Shown here: positions 7,149 to 15,591 of the stretch, piece by piece
Layout: each line of letters starts with the position of its first letter
Position numbering within the stretch: position 1 is the stretch's first letter
Assembly: GCA_030374735.1 (NCBI GenBank)
Contig: JASCIV010000622.1
Span: 1 to 15,649, forward strand
Reading direction: 5' to 3'
Origin: Gracilaria caudata
Lineage: Eukaryota > Rhodophyta > Florideophyceae > Gracilariales > Gracilariaceae
Length of the DNA: 15,649 bases
Program-made: the position numbers and the translations under genes
The notes under the pieces: generated by a model
Database searches by the model: none
Seen by the model: the letters and a program-made list of their open reading frames with translations, nothing else
Told to the model about the DNA's origin: nothing

Positions 7149-7918
7149 ACACGGCCAACATCGCTAAGTACGATACCAAGGCGATAACGACGTAGTCTCT
7201 CACCCCCCGCTTAATACTGCTCTCTCTGACAAATGTTACGTTTTGCTCCATGCGGGGGCAACCTTTCCAACTGCGAAGAACAACATGTTTGTGTTCGTTG
7301 CAATATAATGCTGTTTGTTGTCCGAGATAATAAGCAATACGCAAGGTTCAACAAACGGTATACCTTCCTCCCATTCATATTGATGTTAATACCACGACTA
7401 GCGTGATCACATTGTGATGTTTCAAAGCGTCAGAAGCGTTGAGATTCACTGTCCGTATTGACCTTCTACTCGTTTCCAAAAAACATCAGTCTACGGTTTG
7501 TTTACTGAAAGCCCGGGAAACCCCTGACTTTCTCAATGAGAGAGCGTTTTTCTTTTTTTTTTGAACAGAAACTCTCCGCAAGTAGTGTAATTGAGCCACT
7601 GAACTATTGTATCTGTAGAAAAGAGAGAGAGAGAGAGGGAGGGACATTAAAAGCCCTTTAGATTTTCGATTATTGCTCCTTGAGCTTAATACATTCCAGC
7701 ATCATGCTGAATACCCCCCACGAACGACCCTCACAAGTTGATGCTTACAGTTTGGAGAAGCATATGCGCAGGTTATCCGTACAGCTCGAAATAATCGCGC
7801 AAAAATCATGATGGTGGTTAATTAAAGCCGCGATTTACTTAAATTGCTAAATTTAAATGTACGTTTTCAAACCCAAGGCCTTCAAAACAACTCCTACTCT
7901 TACAAAACAAAAAGTAGA
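7149..7918. other. Junction between units A and B and noncoding left arm of B
   Basis: The junction between tandem copies falls between about 7150 and 7315. A minus-strand open frame at 7102-7344 contains a membrane-helix-like stretch (YVVIALVSYLAMLAVFM), but it overlaps the receptor A end in antisense and has no support from copy B. Simple sequence includes a T10 run near 7551-7562 and a GA tract near 7619-7637. Nothing else is supported. Confidence 0.45.
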
Positions 7919-8005
7919 TGGATCTGCCGGGCTAACCGTGTTATTATTCGATCCCGGTACCTCTCCCATGCTAAGGGAGCACTCTACCAATTGAGCTACA
8001 GACCC
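7919..8005 (-). tRNA. tRNA-Ala(AGC), with predicted 14-nt T-loop intron (copy 3)
   Basis: The gene is 87 nt and its 73 mature positions are identical to copy 1, including anticodon AGC and the G3-U70 pair. The extra T-arm segment reads TAATAACACGGTTA. The ATCG/CGGT helix is kept and the 3-nt bulge is TAG. Together the three copies show one variable site in 73 exon positions and five variable sites in the 14 extra positions, which is how an intron behaves. A run of five T on the minus strand (complement of 7909-7913) follows the gene. Confidence 0.9.
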
Positions 8006-8080
8006 GTTCGTTCTTGCTCGCTGAGGCCTAACCACTCAACTAAAAAGAGGTTTGGCTAATTATCTATGGGCCAAAAAGCA
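8006..8080 (-). promoter_or_regulatory. Conserved 5' flank of tRNA-Ala copy 3
   Basis: In tRNA orientation: TTTTTGGCCCATAGAT, CTCTTTTTAGTTGAGTGG, TTAGGCCTCAGCGAG, CAAGAACGAAC and then tRNA base 1. It is the equivalent of 2787-2862 and 3947-4023. The D-arm-complementary motif is AGTTGAG here, still able to pair with CTCAATT through one G-U. Confidence 0.6.
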
Positions 8081-8905
8081 AGAACAGTATTCCTATCTTT
8101 GCTGGAAGTCACCCGTCAAGCAAGGATTTGAATCTTGGCTTATACCAGAGCCCCACGAACAATGCCCTTGTAATCGTGGCACGAGTATTGTAAGGGCGCC
8201 CACAAATTCAGATGTAATCGGTTGGAAACACGAAAGTGCGATACCACGAATATGAGCTGTATCTCTCATGCTTCGGAAAATTGATACGCTGTTCCTATTT
8301 TGTGATAAAGTTCTCCGAGGAAAAAGGGCATCTGTTGTCTTTCGCAGTGTCTGTTGCACGTCCTAGAGTCCAGTTTGTCAAATTAAGAAGCTTATGGTGA
8401 AGAGAGGCCATTGAGCTTTTGCTGTCAATTCGTGGGGAAACGTATGCTAGAGTTGTAACTTCTCCAGATCTATGCCTTCAGCAACTGCTGCATTTGTTTG
8501 AGATTGTTGCATTGCAATGATATCTGATGTGGTATGTAGTCTCGAACATTGAACTAAAGCAATATGGTCAAGGGTAAGGCTGGGAATAAGCTCTGCGATC
8601 CACATATTCGAAGGTGATGGCATTCCATTCTTAATTGAAAGCACTTAGCTAATGCTGGAAATGACAAGTGAGCAGTGTGCACGAAGGTAGTAAGGAACTT
8701 TTATGTGAAAGCAAACCTTTTTGTTCATAGCATGTATTTTTTATGGTACTCGAGCATCTCAAACTGAGATTTTTTACAGTTAGTATAAATGCAGTTACAA
8801 AATCCACAAATGTTAGCTCTGTTCGCTTTTCGCTGCTGCAACTTGGTCCAGCGAGTAGAGTAGGCTACACTGATGAAGGTTGGACAACAAGGCTTCTTCT
8901 TTGAA
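8081..8905. other. Decayed region of unit B, no intact gene
   Basis: Counterpart of 4024-4815. Minus-strand frames at 8093-8359, 8447-8644 and 8725-8916 each match parts of unit A in peptide terms (IAM-x-x-SQ-x-N...EGI-x-L; STRW-x-KLQ) but are interrupted by stops and shifts. They are read as remnants of one minus-strand gene of unknown family. Confidence 0.4.
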
Positions 8906-8909
8906 GTGG

Positions 8910-9875
8910 ACAACAATTTTCAATTACTAAATTGAAGGAAAGCTTCAAACGAAGCTTTCTCTCTGTAACAAACTGTTGGCATCGTGAAGACTTGTCGTTT
9001 GAACTTGAATGCTTGTATTTGAAGTATTGCATCTTTGTATGAATTATGTTTGTTTCACCTTATTACGTGATATAAACATTTGTTTCTATGCTTAAATTGC
9101 ACTACTGCACTTTCAACAGAGAGAAAAATCTTCTGTCGTTTCCACTTCTTCCGTCCTAATACAACCTCAAGAACGCTTGTGGTTGATCTCGAATGAGGTT
9201 TTAGACCAAAAATTTTGCGGAACGCGGCAAACCAGCGAACAGCTCTCGCCGCGAAGCGTTTGTGAAGACATTGTAAAACGACGTGCTCGTACTCCTTTTT
9301 TACATTTGTACCGCAGGCAGACCGCATCAGTTTTTGTTCAACATATAAAGCCACGAGTTGCAACGAGGGCACATGTTCTGTTATAAAATGAGGCTGTGCA
9401 ACCTCTGCCGCTCGGGCAGCTTTTCCGCCAGTTATGAAGCGTGGTGGAGAACACAAAAGCGGTCGGGACTTCTGCTTAAAAGATAAAGACACTCGAACGT
9501 CCAACAGATCGATTGGAGCCCTCGCTTGCTGAGACATTGAGAGCTCTAAGTCTTTCTTTGCCAGCCTATCCACAAGTTCAGTTGGCACACAACACGGTTT
9601 ATTCACACATATATCACCAAAGAGGAGCTCAAGGGTATTCTGCAAGTTGTGCTCGATAAGTGTGAAGAAAGATTGCGAACACGTTGTTCCGCGATGCTCG
9701 TTCACAAAAATATCGAGACGAGAGCTACCCGCCAAACTGCGACACTCAGTGAAGCCCTCTGTCAGAAAACTAATTAGCCATAAGCCTCAGAAATTCGTGG
9801 CTTTCCTGAGGAGAGAAAGTTTTATTTAATGCTTTAAAGAAGATTAGCAATCGAAAGCTCCTGTCCACAAGAAAG
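8910..9875. other. Unit-B-specific insertion of about 0.95 kb
   Basis: Unit A passes from its 4700-4815 block to its 4950-4990 block in under 200 bp. Unit B needs about 1.1 kb between the same landmarks (8880 to 9890). The extra DNA starts with two small inverted repeats (TTCAAT-tacta-ATTGAA, and GAAAGCTTC-aaac-GAAGCTTTC around 8939-8959) and carries a long minus-strand open frame. Clear terminal repeats or a target-site duplication could not be established, so mobile origin is inference. Confidence 0.5.
9055..9735 (-). CDS. Uncharacterised minus-strand ORF within the unit-B insertion
   Basis: About 226 codons, open without a stop to about 9800, but with no ATG near its 5' end; the first usable codon is a TTG. 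It may be a fragment or lack an upstream exon. The peptide is basic. It contains a segment AC-G-x-x-x-KKEYEHVVLQC that loosely recalls the Cys/His knuckle near the end of LINE-type reverse transcriptases, followed by an Arg- and Lys-rich tail (GRKKWKRQK). No reverse transcriptase or nuclease motif is seen. There is no counterpart in unit A. Function not recognised. Confidence 0.35.
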   Translation of the reverse strand: MAGSSRLDIFVNEHRGTTCSQSFFTLIEHNLQNTLELLFGDICVNKPCCVPTELVDRLAKKDLELSMSQQARAPIDLLDVRVSLSFKQKSRPLLCSPPRFITGGKAARAAEVAQPHFITEHVPSLQLVALYVEQKLMRSACGTNVKKEYEHVVLQCLHKRFAARAVRWFAAFRKIFGLKPHSRSTTSVLEVVLGRKKWKRQKIFLSVESAVVQFKHRNKCLYHVIR

Positions 9876-10341
9876 CAGTTGTTTTACCACATAGACAGCC
9901 CAAGCTAACATTATCATGTTTCTGTTGTTAATCAGACGAACCTACAAATCGAATCGAATCAGACTGGTTGACCAAGTTGCATACTGTGTACGAACAAAGC
10001 ATTGATCACACGACTGGGGAAAGAAACGGCATGGACTCACGGGAAGAATTGGCAGGAGCAAGATGTGTTGCTTTGACGTGCGCCAATCTTTCATGGACGG
10101 GTAGGAGAGAGGATGTCAAGTAGCTGTGGTTTGCACTCCTTTGAGGGCATCTCGCCTCATGCAACAAAGGATAACAATTAAGAGACGTGGCACGACGGAC
10201 TTTCAGCCGCACATTTTAAAACACGACAGTGGTGCAGTTCGAGCGGATAAGGCTACAGGTGTATCGAGAATTTGGACTTGCTATTGTTGTACAGACTTGA
10301 GTCAAGGATAACATTAGGAGTGGTAAAGAGGGCTAACGTTA

Positions 10342-10690
10342 CTATATATGTGAGGTCTTACTACGAAAGTAACCTCTGCGGCACTCAATTGGAGGGTGAG
10401 CCACAACAATGTCACCTAGCAACAGTGCAACGGCACTTCGAGCCTTCTCACCGGTTGCCGCAATTGGTCCAAAAGTCAAATTGGTTCCTCTTCCGTACCC
10501 TTCGAAACAGTTTCGGGGTTACGTGGCGCCCTAGACCCGACAATAAGCCACTCCTTCAGAAAATGAGAAGATATCTTTCATTCCAACTGGATTGGTGCTT
10601 AACTGTTACACTACAGATGAGACAAATGCGAACCGGTCATGATATCCATCGCGCTGAAAATTTCCCTTGTACTTTTGTCTTGTCAGACCA
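10342..10690 (-). pseudogene. Degenerate minus-strand gene, unit B copy
   Basis: Counterpart of 5301-5824. The YGRGTNLTFGPI and LLLGDIVVAHPPI peptides are kept, but the frame has in-frame stops just upstream (TAG and TAA between the SFSEG-like segment and the CF-x-x-YGRG segment) and ends early at a stop complementary to 10342-10344. An AMDIM-like segment is preceded on the minus strand by TTTTCAG, which could be a 3' splice site. Both copies being disabled at different places suggests the gene worked in the common ancestor and decayed independently. Confidence 0.45.
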
Positions 10691-10756
10691 CAACACTCCA
10701 TCATCTTCATCCAAATCCTGTCAGAGAATTCGCCTCTCAGGCTCACCTCTATACCT

Positions 10757-12633
10757 ATGTGGAGTCGACCAATACCGTTCGGGATAATTCTTGTGTTGTT
10801 TGCGACATGGTTTCGTACTGTCTCTTGTGTTCGAAACTCTCTGTCATCACATGCTCCTCTTCGATGCTGCTTCATGCGAGAGCATCCCATATCTTTCCAT
10901 AACCCACAGGTCTACACAAACGTACGATCCTCCCGTGTCCAAATTCTTATTGCAATGTAACAATGTCGCAGTAACCAACACTGACGTTTTCTAATTCTTC
11001 CTCACTCTGAGTTCAGAATGGTCTCGATGGGGTTGTTGCTAAATATCTTCTTCAACATCAAGCCTATCTAAACTGGTCATGTTCCACAATGAACCCGTTC
11101 CCACACGAAGAAGGTAACGGGTTTAATCAATTCATTGACACCATGTTCAACTGCACAAACCACACAACAGGCCAAATCCTTCAGTCTCCTAACTGCAACT
11201 GTGATATTGGTATAGGAGGATGGCTGCAGAACTCAGAACGTTTTCTCAAAGTCGACTTTCTTCCTCCTTTTGTGATCGAGAGAGACCGCGCATTTGCTCA
11301 CATCTCCAACACTACAGTTGCAGGAAATATTTGGTTCTTTCTTAACACGTTTGATGGTGCAGCTTGGTCTTGTATCTTATGTCTATTTATCTTGTTCATA
11401 TGCCTCAAAATGCTGGACCGCCGATTCGCTGAGACTGCTCCGTATTCACCCCTTCCAACAACGCATAGCTGGTTTCGACGCTTCGCGTACTTCCTCAAGG
11501 AAAGTGGCCACTTACAACGTTTGCGAATGTCAATGCAAAGTACAGGTGAGACACGAAAAGCTAGGGTTTTCCTATCTGTTTCGGCAAAGATTCTAACATG
11601 GTTACCTTTCATTTGATTTTTAGCTTCGAGAATGATACTACTACCGGACATTGTAGAGAACGGAAATTCTTTTCGTCAGTGGTTTCTCAATCTCATCATT
11701 GGCGTTGTCGCACTCTTTTTAATATTGTCCTATGAGGCCAGCATGACGTAAGTTTCAGCCTCATTCTTTAAATCCAGCTCTTCACCAGCTTTTGCATAAT
11801 CATCGAACGGCCAGCCCACTAACTTAAATGGTGTTCTTCGCTCTTGCTTTTCAAAAGGGCCAAACTTGTGCAGGATTCAGTCATCACCAGCTTCAACTCA
11901 GCCGAAGATTTTCGTTCCTGCAGAATTCCTCCATCTGAGGTGTGTCTACTGGGAGGAGGCGGTATACAACAGTTGTGGCTAACTTCAATTGCGACGACGT
12001 AAGGCTGAACTTTCATGTACTTGCCCTGTGAGAACAACGCTGTCATGAAAGAGCTTACTAATATGATTGTCGGGTTCCCACTTCGTTTTCCCTTACAGAG
12101 AGTGTCATCAAGAGAATTCTCCAACTTACTTCAATTCATACGATGAGCTTTTCGAAGCAATGGAGATGGGAAAGTGCAAATTTGGCATGGGAATAGAATC
12201 AGCGATAGACGCCGCCATTCGAGGGAGATACTGTGGTCATTTCGTGACGCTAGGCGCTCCAATCACCTATAGTGCCTTATCTCTTATTCTCCCAAAGGGT
12301 TCGCCTCTTACGGCACCAATGAGCCAGGCCACGCTTGATGTGAAGAGAGGGCAGACAATGCCGAGGCTTGTTGAATTCTTCAACCAGCTTCCTACATGCA
12401 GAACGGAAGTCAATACCATTCTCAGTTTTAGTAAGCTAAGATCGTTCTTTTTGATGGCGTTCCTGGCGGGGGCTCTGATCTTGCTCTCATTAATTTTCTA
12501 CCCTCAGAATAGCAATGGAACTGATGCAGCACCAAGCTCACACTCTCAACCCATTCGATCAATGTCAGATAAGCAAAGACATGAAGATGACTGGAGTTCC
12601 TCGTCTGGGAGAACTGAACAAATTGGTTTGTGA
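10757..12633 (+). CDS. Ionotropic glutamate receptor-type ligand-gated channel (copy B), spliced
   Basis: Exons: a signal-peptide exon from ATG 10757 (MWSRPIPFGIILVLF...), a part ending 10956, then 11017-11545, 11624-11747, 11858-11998 and 12099-12633. Introns 11546-11623 (GTGAGA...TTTTTAG), 11748-11857 (GTAAGT...AAAAG) and 11999-12098 (GTAAGG...TTACAG) join in phase; 10957-11016 is less sure and the join of the signal peptide is unresolved. From 11017 the product is about 442 residues: S1 lobe (DIGIGGW...SERFLKVDF), M1 (CILCLFILFICLKML), a reduced pore region, M3 with LSYEASMTA at the family's SYTANLAA site, S2 lobe and M4 (LRSFFLMAFLAGALILLSLIFY). The S1 Arg six residues before DF's Phe fits the family's ligand-carboxylate Arg. 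GIESAIDAAI fits the family's S2 acidic ligand site. ILPKGSPL is the usual S2 strand. There is no N-terminal ATD. Expected in the plasma membrane; ligand and ion selectivity unknown. Confidence 0.82.
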
Positions 12634-12779
12634 GCTTTCTGGATATCTTCATGACTGCGGCCTTCCCTTGCGTACACAAATAGATTCAGCCCTCGTTGTG
12701 AAGAAGTACGATACAACAACACTCAAAAAACGTACAGCAAAAAGATTGCTATGTTTCTAAACGTGTTACTCGTAACTGA

Positions 12780-13192
12780 GCTGTGTCTGGTGGTGTTGAT
12801 TCATCTGTCGCTGTCGTGCTTATGAAAGAAGCCATAGGTGGCAAGTTTCATTCTTTTTTGGTTGATAATGTTGTTTTAAGGAAAAACGAAGCTGCGGAAG
12901 TTATGAATGGTCTTGCCAGTCGATGAGCGTTAATCTGAAACCTATCGATGCCACAGAAACGTTTCTTCAAAGGCTGCAAGGTGTAACAGACCCCGAGAAG
13001 AAGAGAAAAACGGTAGGAAACACTTTCATTGAATGTTTCGAATTGGAATCATCCAAGGCGAAGGCTGACTTTCTACTGCAGGGCACTCTTTATTCGGATG
13101 TGATCGAATCCGTAACTGACAAGGGACCGTCGGCAACGATGAAGACATAACAATGTTGGGAGGATTTACACAGCGTTTCGAGATACCCTTTG
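12780..13192 (+). pseudogene. GMP synthase fragment (ATP-pyrophosphatase PP-loop and following region), broken
   Basis: The first piece (12780-12923) starts AVSGGVDSSVAVVL, the PP-loop of the GMP synthetase ATP-pyrophosphatase domain, and continues to a DNVVLRKNEA segment. It hits TGA at 12924 and the match resumes in another frame from 12923 (MSVNLKPIDATETFL, then GVTDPEKKRK and a QGTLYSDVIES, KGPSATMKT stretch) until a stop at 13148. A further shift gives GGFTQRFEIPF, where the family has HHNVGGLP and the following lines. The glutamine amidotransferase half and the C-terminal dimerisation domain are missing and no intron is seen. GMP synthase converts XMP to GMP. This is a dead fragment, since a functional gene would be expected elsewhere. 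Confidence 0.88.
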
Positions 13193-13526
13193 ATTGCGAT
13201 CGTTGCGCGCGTACTTCCTTCACTTTTGGCTTGGTCACTTCTTGCGGCGCCTTCGTCTTAACTGCTTTGGACTTTCTCACGCTAATGCTCTTCTTAGACT
13301 TTTTACCCGCATCACCGCCGCGCCCACTGTCCATTTCAAGCACTTCGCCCTCATTCCTCGCTGACGGTCGACGGCCAGCATCTTCATTACCAATGTTTAT
13401 CTCCTCCCCTTCTTCTGCAGCCTACAGCGATCGGAAACATCACTTCAGCGTCTCAGAAATTACAAGAGCACTCACCATGGATGCCGCCAAAGCCAGCACA
13501 GGAATACGAAGGGTAATTCTTACCAT
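13026..13526 (-). CDS. Small lysine-rich protein, two exons (tentative)
   Basis: Exon 1 is 13476-13526 (ATG complementary to 13524-13526; MVRITLRIPVLALAASM, hydrophobic). A 54-nt intron at 13422-13475 (GTGAGT...CTGTAG) follows, then exon 2 at 13026-13421, joined in phase 0, for 148 residues. Exon 2 begins acidic (AAEEGEEINIGNED) and turns into a Lys-rich tail (KKSKKSISVRKSK and on). Its last ~55 codons run antisense through the GMP synthase fragment, so at least the C-terminus would be newly recruited sequence. The good splice sites favour a real transcript, but no family is recognised. It starts 33 bp downstream of the stop of the membrane-protein exon at 13559-13885. Confidence 0.35.
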
Positions 13527-13558
13527 TACTCCAGAGAATTACAATTAAGTAATTTTAA

Positions 13559-13885
13559 TTACACAGCGGACGTGCCATACGTCACCAAGAACAACTTCGC
13601 GTCAGACAGTTTCTTGAAGCCAAAGTACAACCCGATATGCATGATGAGATACACCGCAATATGAAGGTAGAACGCTACCCCACGCGGTCGGTTGATGCTC
13701 TGACTCAGACGCAATGATGGGAATATGCTTCGTGGCGTAGGTCGGATCCAAGAACGTGCGAATTCTACCCAGTTTCAAGAAGCTAACGAAACAATTTGCA
13801 CAAAGAGTTACATCGTCGCCAAGATACCAGTTATCTCTCACTACACAGCCACGATAATCATGAACTGTCCAAGTTTTGTCTATTC
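13559..13885 (-). CDS. Probable 3' exon of the minus-strand membrane protein, with a one-base frame break
   Basis: Minus-strand frame from about 13885 (after a CAG) reads DKTWTVHDYRGC...DNWYLGDDVTLCANCF...HIPIIASESEHQPTAWG. It then continues sensibly only in another frame: VAFYLHIAVYLIMHIGLYFGF (a membrane helix), KKLSDAKLFLVTYGTSAV and TAA. The switch falls at a run of four C (13678-13681, + strand). One extra base there would make the frame continuous. The 5' join to the 13918-14883 frame could not be made in phase with a GT donor, so it may be a separate exon or gene. Confidence 0.45.
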
Positions 13886-13917
13886 CTGACGTCGTACTAG
13901 TTCAACTAGAACTACTA

Positions 13918-14883
13918 TCATCCCGACCGTTGTACGTAGCTTTCCCCCGATTCCACGCCTACGGCATCATACATGAACTGCTCCTGTCCGCCAAATCTGC
14001 GTCTTGTCAACCGCAGGGTAACGGGTTTCTTCCTGAAAGAGTCATCCCACCAAGCTATACTTTGCGCCCAGATGTGAGAAAGCCCTTCAACTGTGTTGGC
14101 TTTTGGCATATCCTTCCAATTACGTTGCGAGTAAACCGCCATAGCAATTCCAGCCATAAGGATTGAAATGACCTCTACTGCTCCAACAACCAGCACAACG
14201 TCATCAAGCTCTACAGAATGAGATTCCTCATTTCCGGCGACTTCCACGGTCAGGTTACTGGCGCTCGAGTATGTCATTCTTTGGATGTACCAAGCGAACG
14301 CGTTCGGAAACAGAATAGGAGGCGATTTAAAATCTCGAACCAAGTTTCCCGCGTTGATCACGATCTTATCCCAAAACTCCAGACTCCCAAGGAATATGAA
14401 CGAGGTCGAAACCGTGAATTGCTTTGTTCCTTCCCGCGCCAAGATTCTAGTGTTGCTTTCGTTAGTCATAACCTCAACTGAGGCAAGATAGAAATCAAAC
14501 CCACTTCCTGTAACATTCTGACATACAAAAGTATCTGTCCAAACACTGGGAGTGGGAGCAGCCTCCTCCGGCAAGGGCGAACGCCATTGAAAGTTGATGT
14601 CTTCAGTGTCCAAAACTGTGACATTCTTTATCTGAATATATTTCCAGTTTGGTCTGTCATCTTCTAAACCGGGCCACGGTGGGAATTCACTGAAGGGACC
14701 TTCGTCTCTTACTACCTGCAAAGTAAGGTTTGTTCGATATCTGGGAGATGTATCGGTGGAAAAGTCATATTCCACGACGGCGGGTTCGACAAAGGGCGGA
14801 AGTCGTTCCAGAGTTCGATACAACAACTGGTGTGTTCCGGAGCAAGCACGGAACGAAGCATAGTTATTACGCCGTAGTACCAA
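13918..14883 (-). CDS. Single-pass membrane glycoprotein, main exon (unknown family)
   Basis: About 320 codons open on the minus strand. The first codon of the open stretch is a TTG, and no ATG start is convincing, so an upstream exon with a signal peptide is expected. The first ~225 residues look extracellular: five N-glycosylation sequons (NLT, NVT, NVT, NES, NLT) and beta-rich spacing. A membrane helix follows (DVVLVVGAVEVISILMAGIAMAVYS) and then a ~65-residue basic cytoplasmic tail. The frame stops at 13918-13920; splicing into the segment from 13885 downward is possible. Other frames across 14712-15139 on both strands are open and could hold the 5' exons. Family not recognised. Confidence 0.55.
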   Translation of the reverse strand: MVLRRNNYASFRACSGTHQLLYRTLERLPPFVEPAVVEYDFSTDTSPRYRTNLTLQVVRDEGPFSEFPPWPGLEDDRPNWKYIQIKNVTVLDTEDINFQWRSPLPEEAAPTPSVWTDTFVCQNVTGSGFDFYLASVEVMTNESNTRILAREGTKQFTVSTSFIFLGSLEFWDKIVINAGNLVRDFKSPPILFPNAFAWYIQRMTYSSASNLTVEVAGNEESHSVELDDVVLVVGAVEVISILMAGIAMAVYSQRNWKDMPKANTVEGLSHIWAQSIAWWDDSFRKKPVTLRLTRRRFGGQEQFMYDAVGVESGESYVQRSG

Positions 14884-14976
14884 CTGGGCCGTCCTTGATA
14901 GTACCGAAGGCTAAGGTATCCTTTAGGACACCAAGGGAAAACATGCGAGCTTGTCAGGATCCATGTTGGCCGATTG

Positions 14977-15591
14977 ACCATTGACAAGAGCTTTGAATAC
15001 CCGCCCGTGCTGTTCTGAGAAAAGCCACAGTTTCATTGAGACAGCTGCTCAGAGTACGGCTACGCACATACTTGGGAACAACCCGTCCACGAGCTCCGTC
15101 ATCGCATTCCGGGGCGAGAAGAGCGTGTTGCACCGACAAGAAGTATGGTCATAATTCCGTTTGGAAGTGGGGTAGTGGCGGCATTTATCTTCTTGGTTTT
15201 CGAAGTGGTTGTGGTTCCGCTGACGTTCTACAGCACATCAAAACTGGCAGCACTCGTTCTGTACTGGCACAACTGGAGAGCGCGAAAGGGAAACGATGTT
15301 GTGGTGGACGAGATGAAGTTTCCTTTGTGGAGCGAGGGCCTCACTGTTAGTCAATGGTGGCACGTAGCTCTTCTGATGGTTCGAATTGTGCTACTTGCCA
15401 TTCCAGTTTATCTGGAGACAACTATGAATTCGAGCGATGTACCCGAGATGATTTCCAGAAACGTGGAAACAGCTTTCATCCCCGAGGCTAGCGACGATTG
15501 GCTGAGTTACCAAACTGCGGCGGGAAGGGATATTCACACTCTTCGAGATGAAGGGTCTTTCTTCTTCTTTATTGTGGAAGTTGTGTTCTAA
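14977..15591 (+). CDS. Multi-pass membrane protein (unknown family), 5' end uncertain
   Basis: The frame is open from 14977 to the TAA at 15589. The first ATG is at 15145, directly followed by a membrane helix (IIPFGSGVVAAFIFLVFEVVVVPL). The stretch before it, without an ATG, reads like an extracellular Cys-containing segment (RPCCSEKSHSF...), so a preceding exon is possible. A second helix (WWHVALLMVRIVLLAIPVYL) and an NSS sequon follow. The last ~15 residues (SFFFFIVEVVF) could be intron read-through, with further exons beyond the window. It lies head-to-head with the minus-strand glycoprotein. No family is recognised. Confidence 0.45.

Larger units (their letters stand above)
3380..7150. 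repeat. Tandem segmental duplication, unit A
   Basis: Unit A aligns by eye, with the same order and orientation, to unit B (7315-12633). Paired landmarks: 3470-3550 with 7420-7500; tRNA-Ala 3860-3946 with 7919-8005; 4093-4200 with 8133-8240; 4380-4490 with 8460-8565; 4700-4760 with 8826-8880; 4990-5095 with 9941-10032; 5370-5420 with 10225-10275; 5505-5625 with 10385-10500; receptor exons 6109-7148 with the first part of 11017-11998. Divergence is high (many substitutions and indels), so the duplication is not recent. Unit A is cut short: nothing equivalent to the B exon at 12099-12633 is present. Confidence 0.85.
7315..12633. repeat. Tandem segmental duplication, unit B
   Basis: The second and longer copy has the same gene order as unit A: tRNA-Ala (-), decayed minus-strand gene, receptor gene (+). 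It keeps the receptor 3' end that A has lost, and carries an extra segment at about 8910-9875 that A lacks. Confidence 0.85.

Noticed and set aside
7102..7344. Minus-strand frame with a membrane-helix-like stretch
   Set aside because: It overlaps the end of receptor copy A in antisense and has no counterpart in unit B, so it lacks support as a gene.
7549..7637. T-rich and GA-rich runs as regulatory elements
   Set aside because: Ordinary simple sequence in a noncoding arm, not kept in unit A.
9055..9735. LINE reverse transcriptase C-terminus
   Set aside because: Only one loose Cys/His patch agrees; no reverse transcriptase or endonuclease motif is seen, so I leave it uncharacterised.
8955..9819. 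CTTTCTCTC (8955-8963) and GAGAGAAAG (9811-9819) as terminal inverted repeats of the insertion
   Set aside because: Nine pyrimidine-rich bases in a region with many CT and GA runs is easily chance, and no target-site duplication was found next to them.
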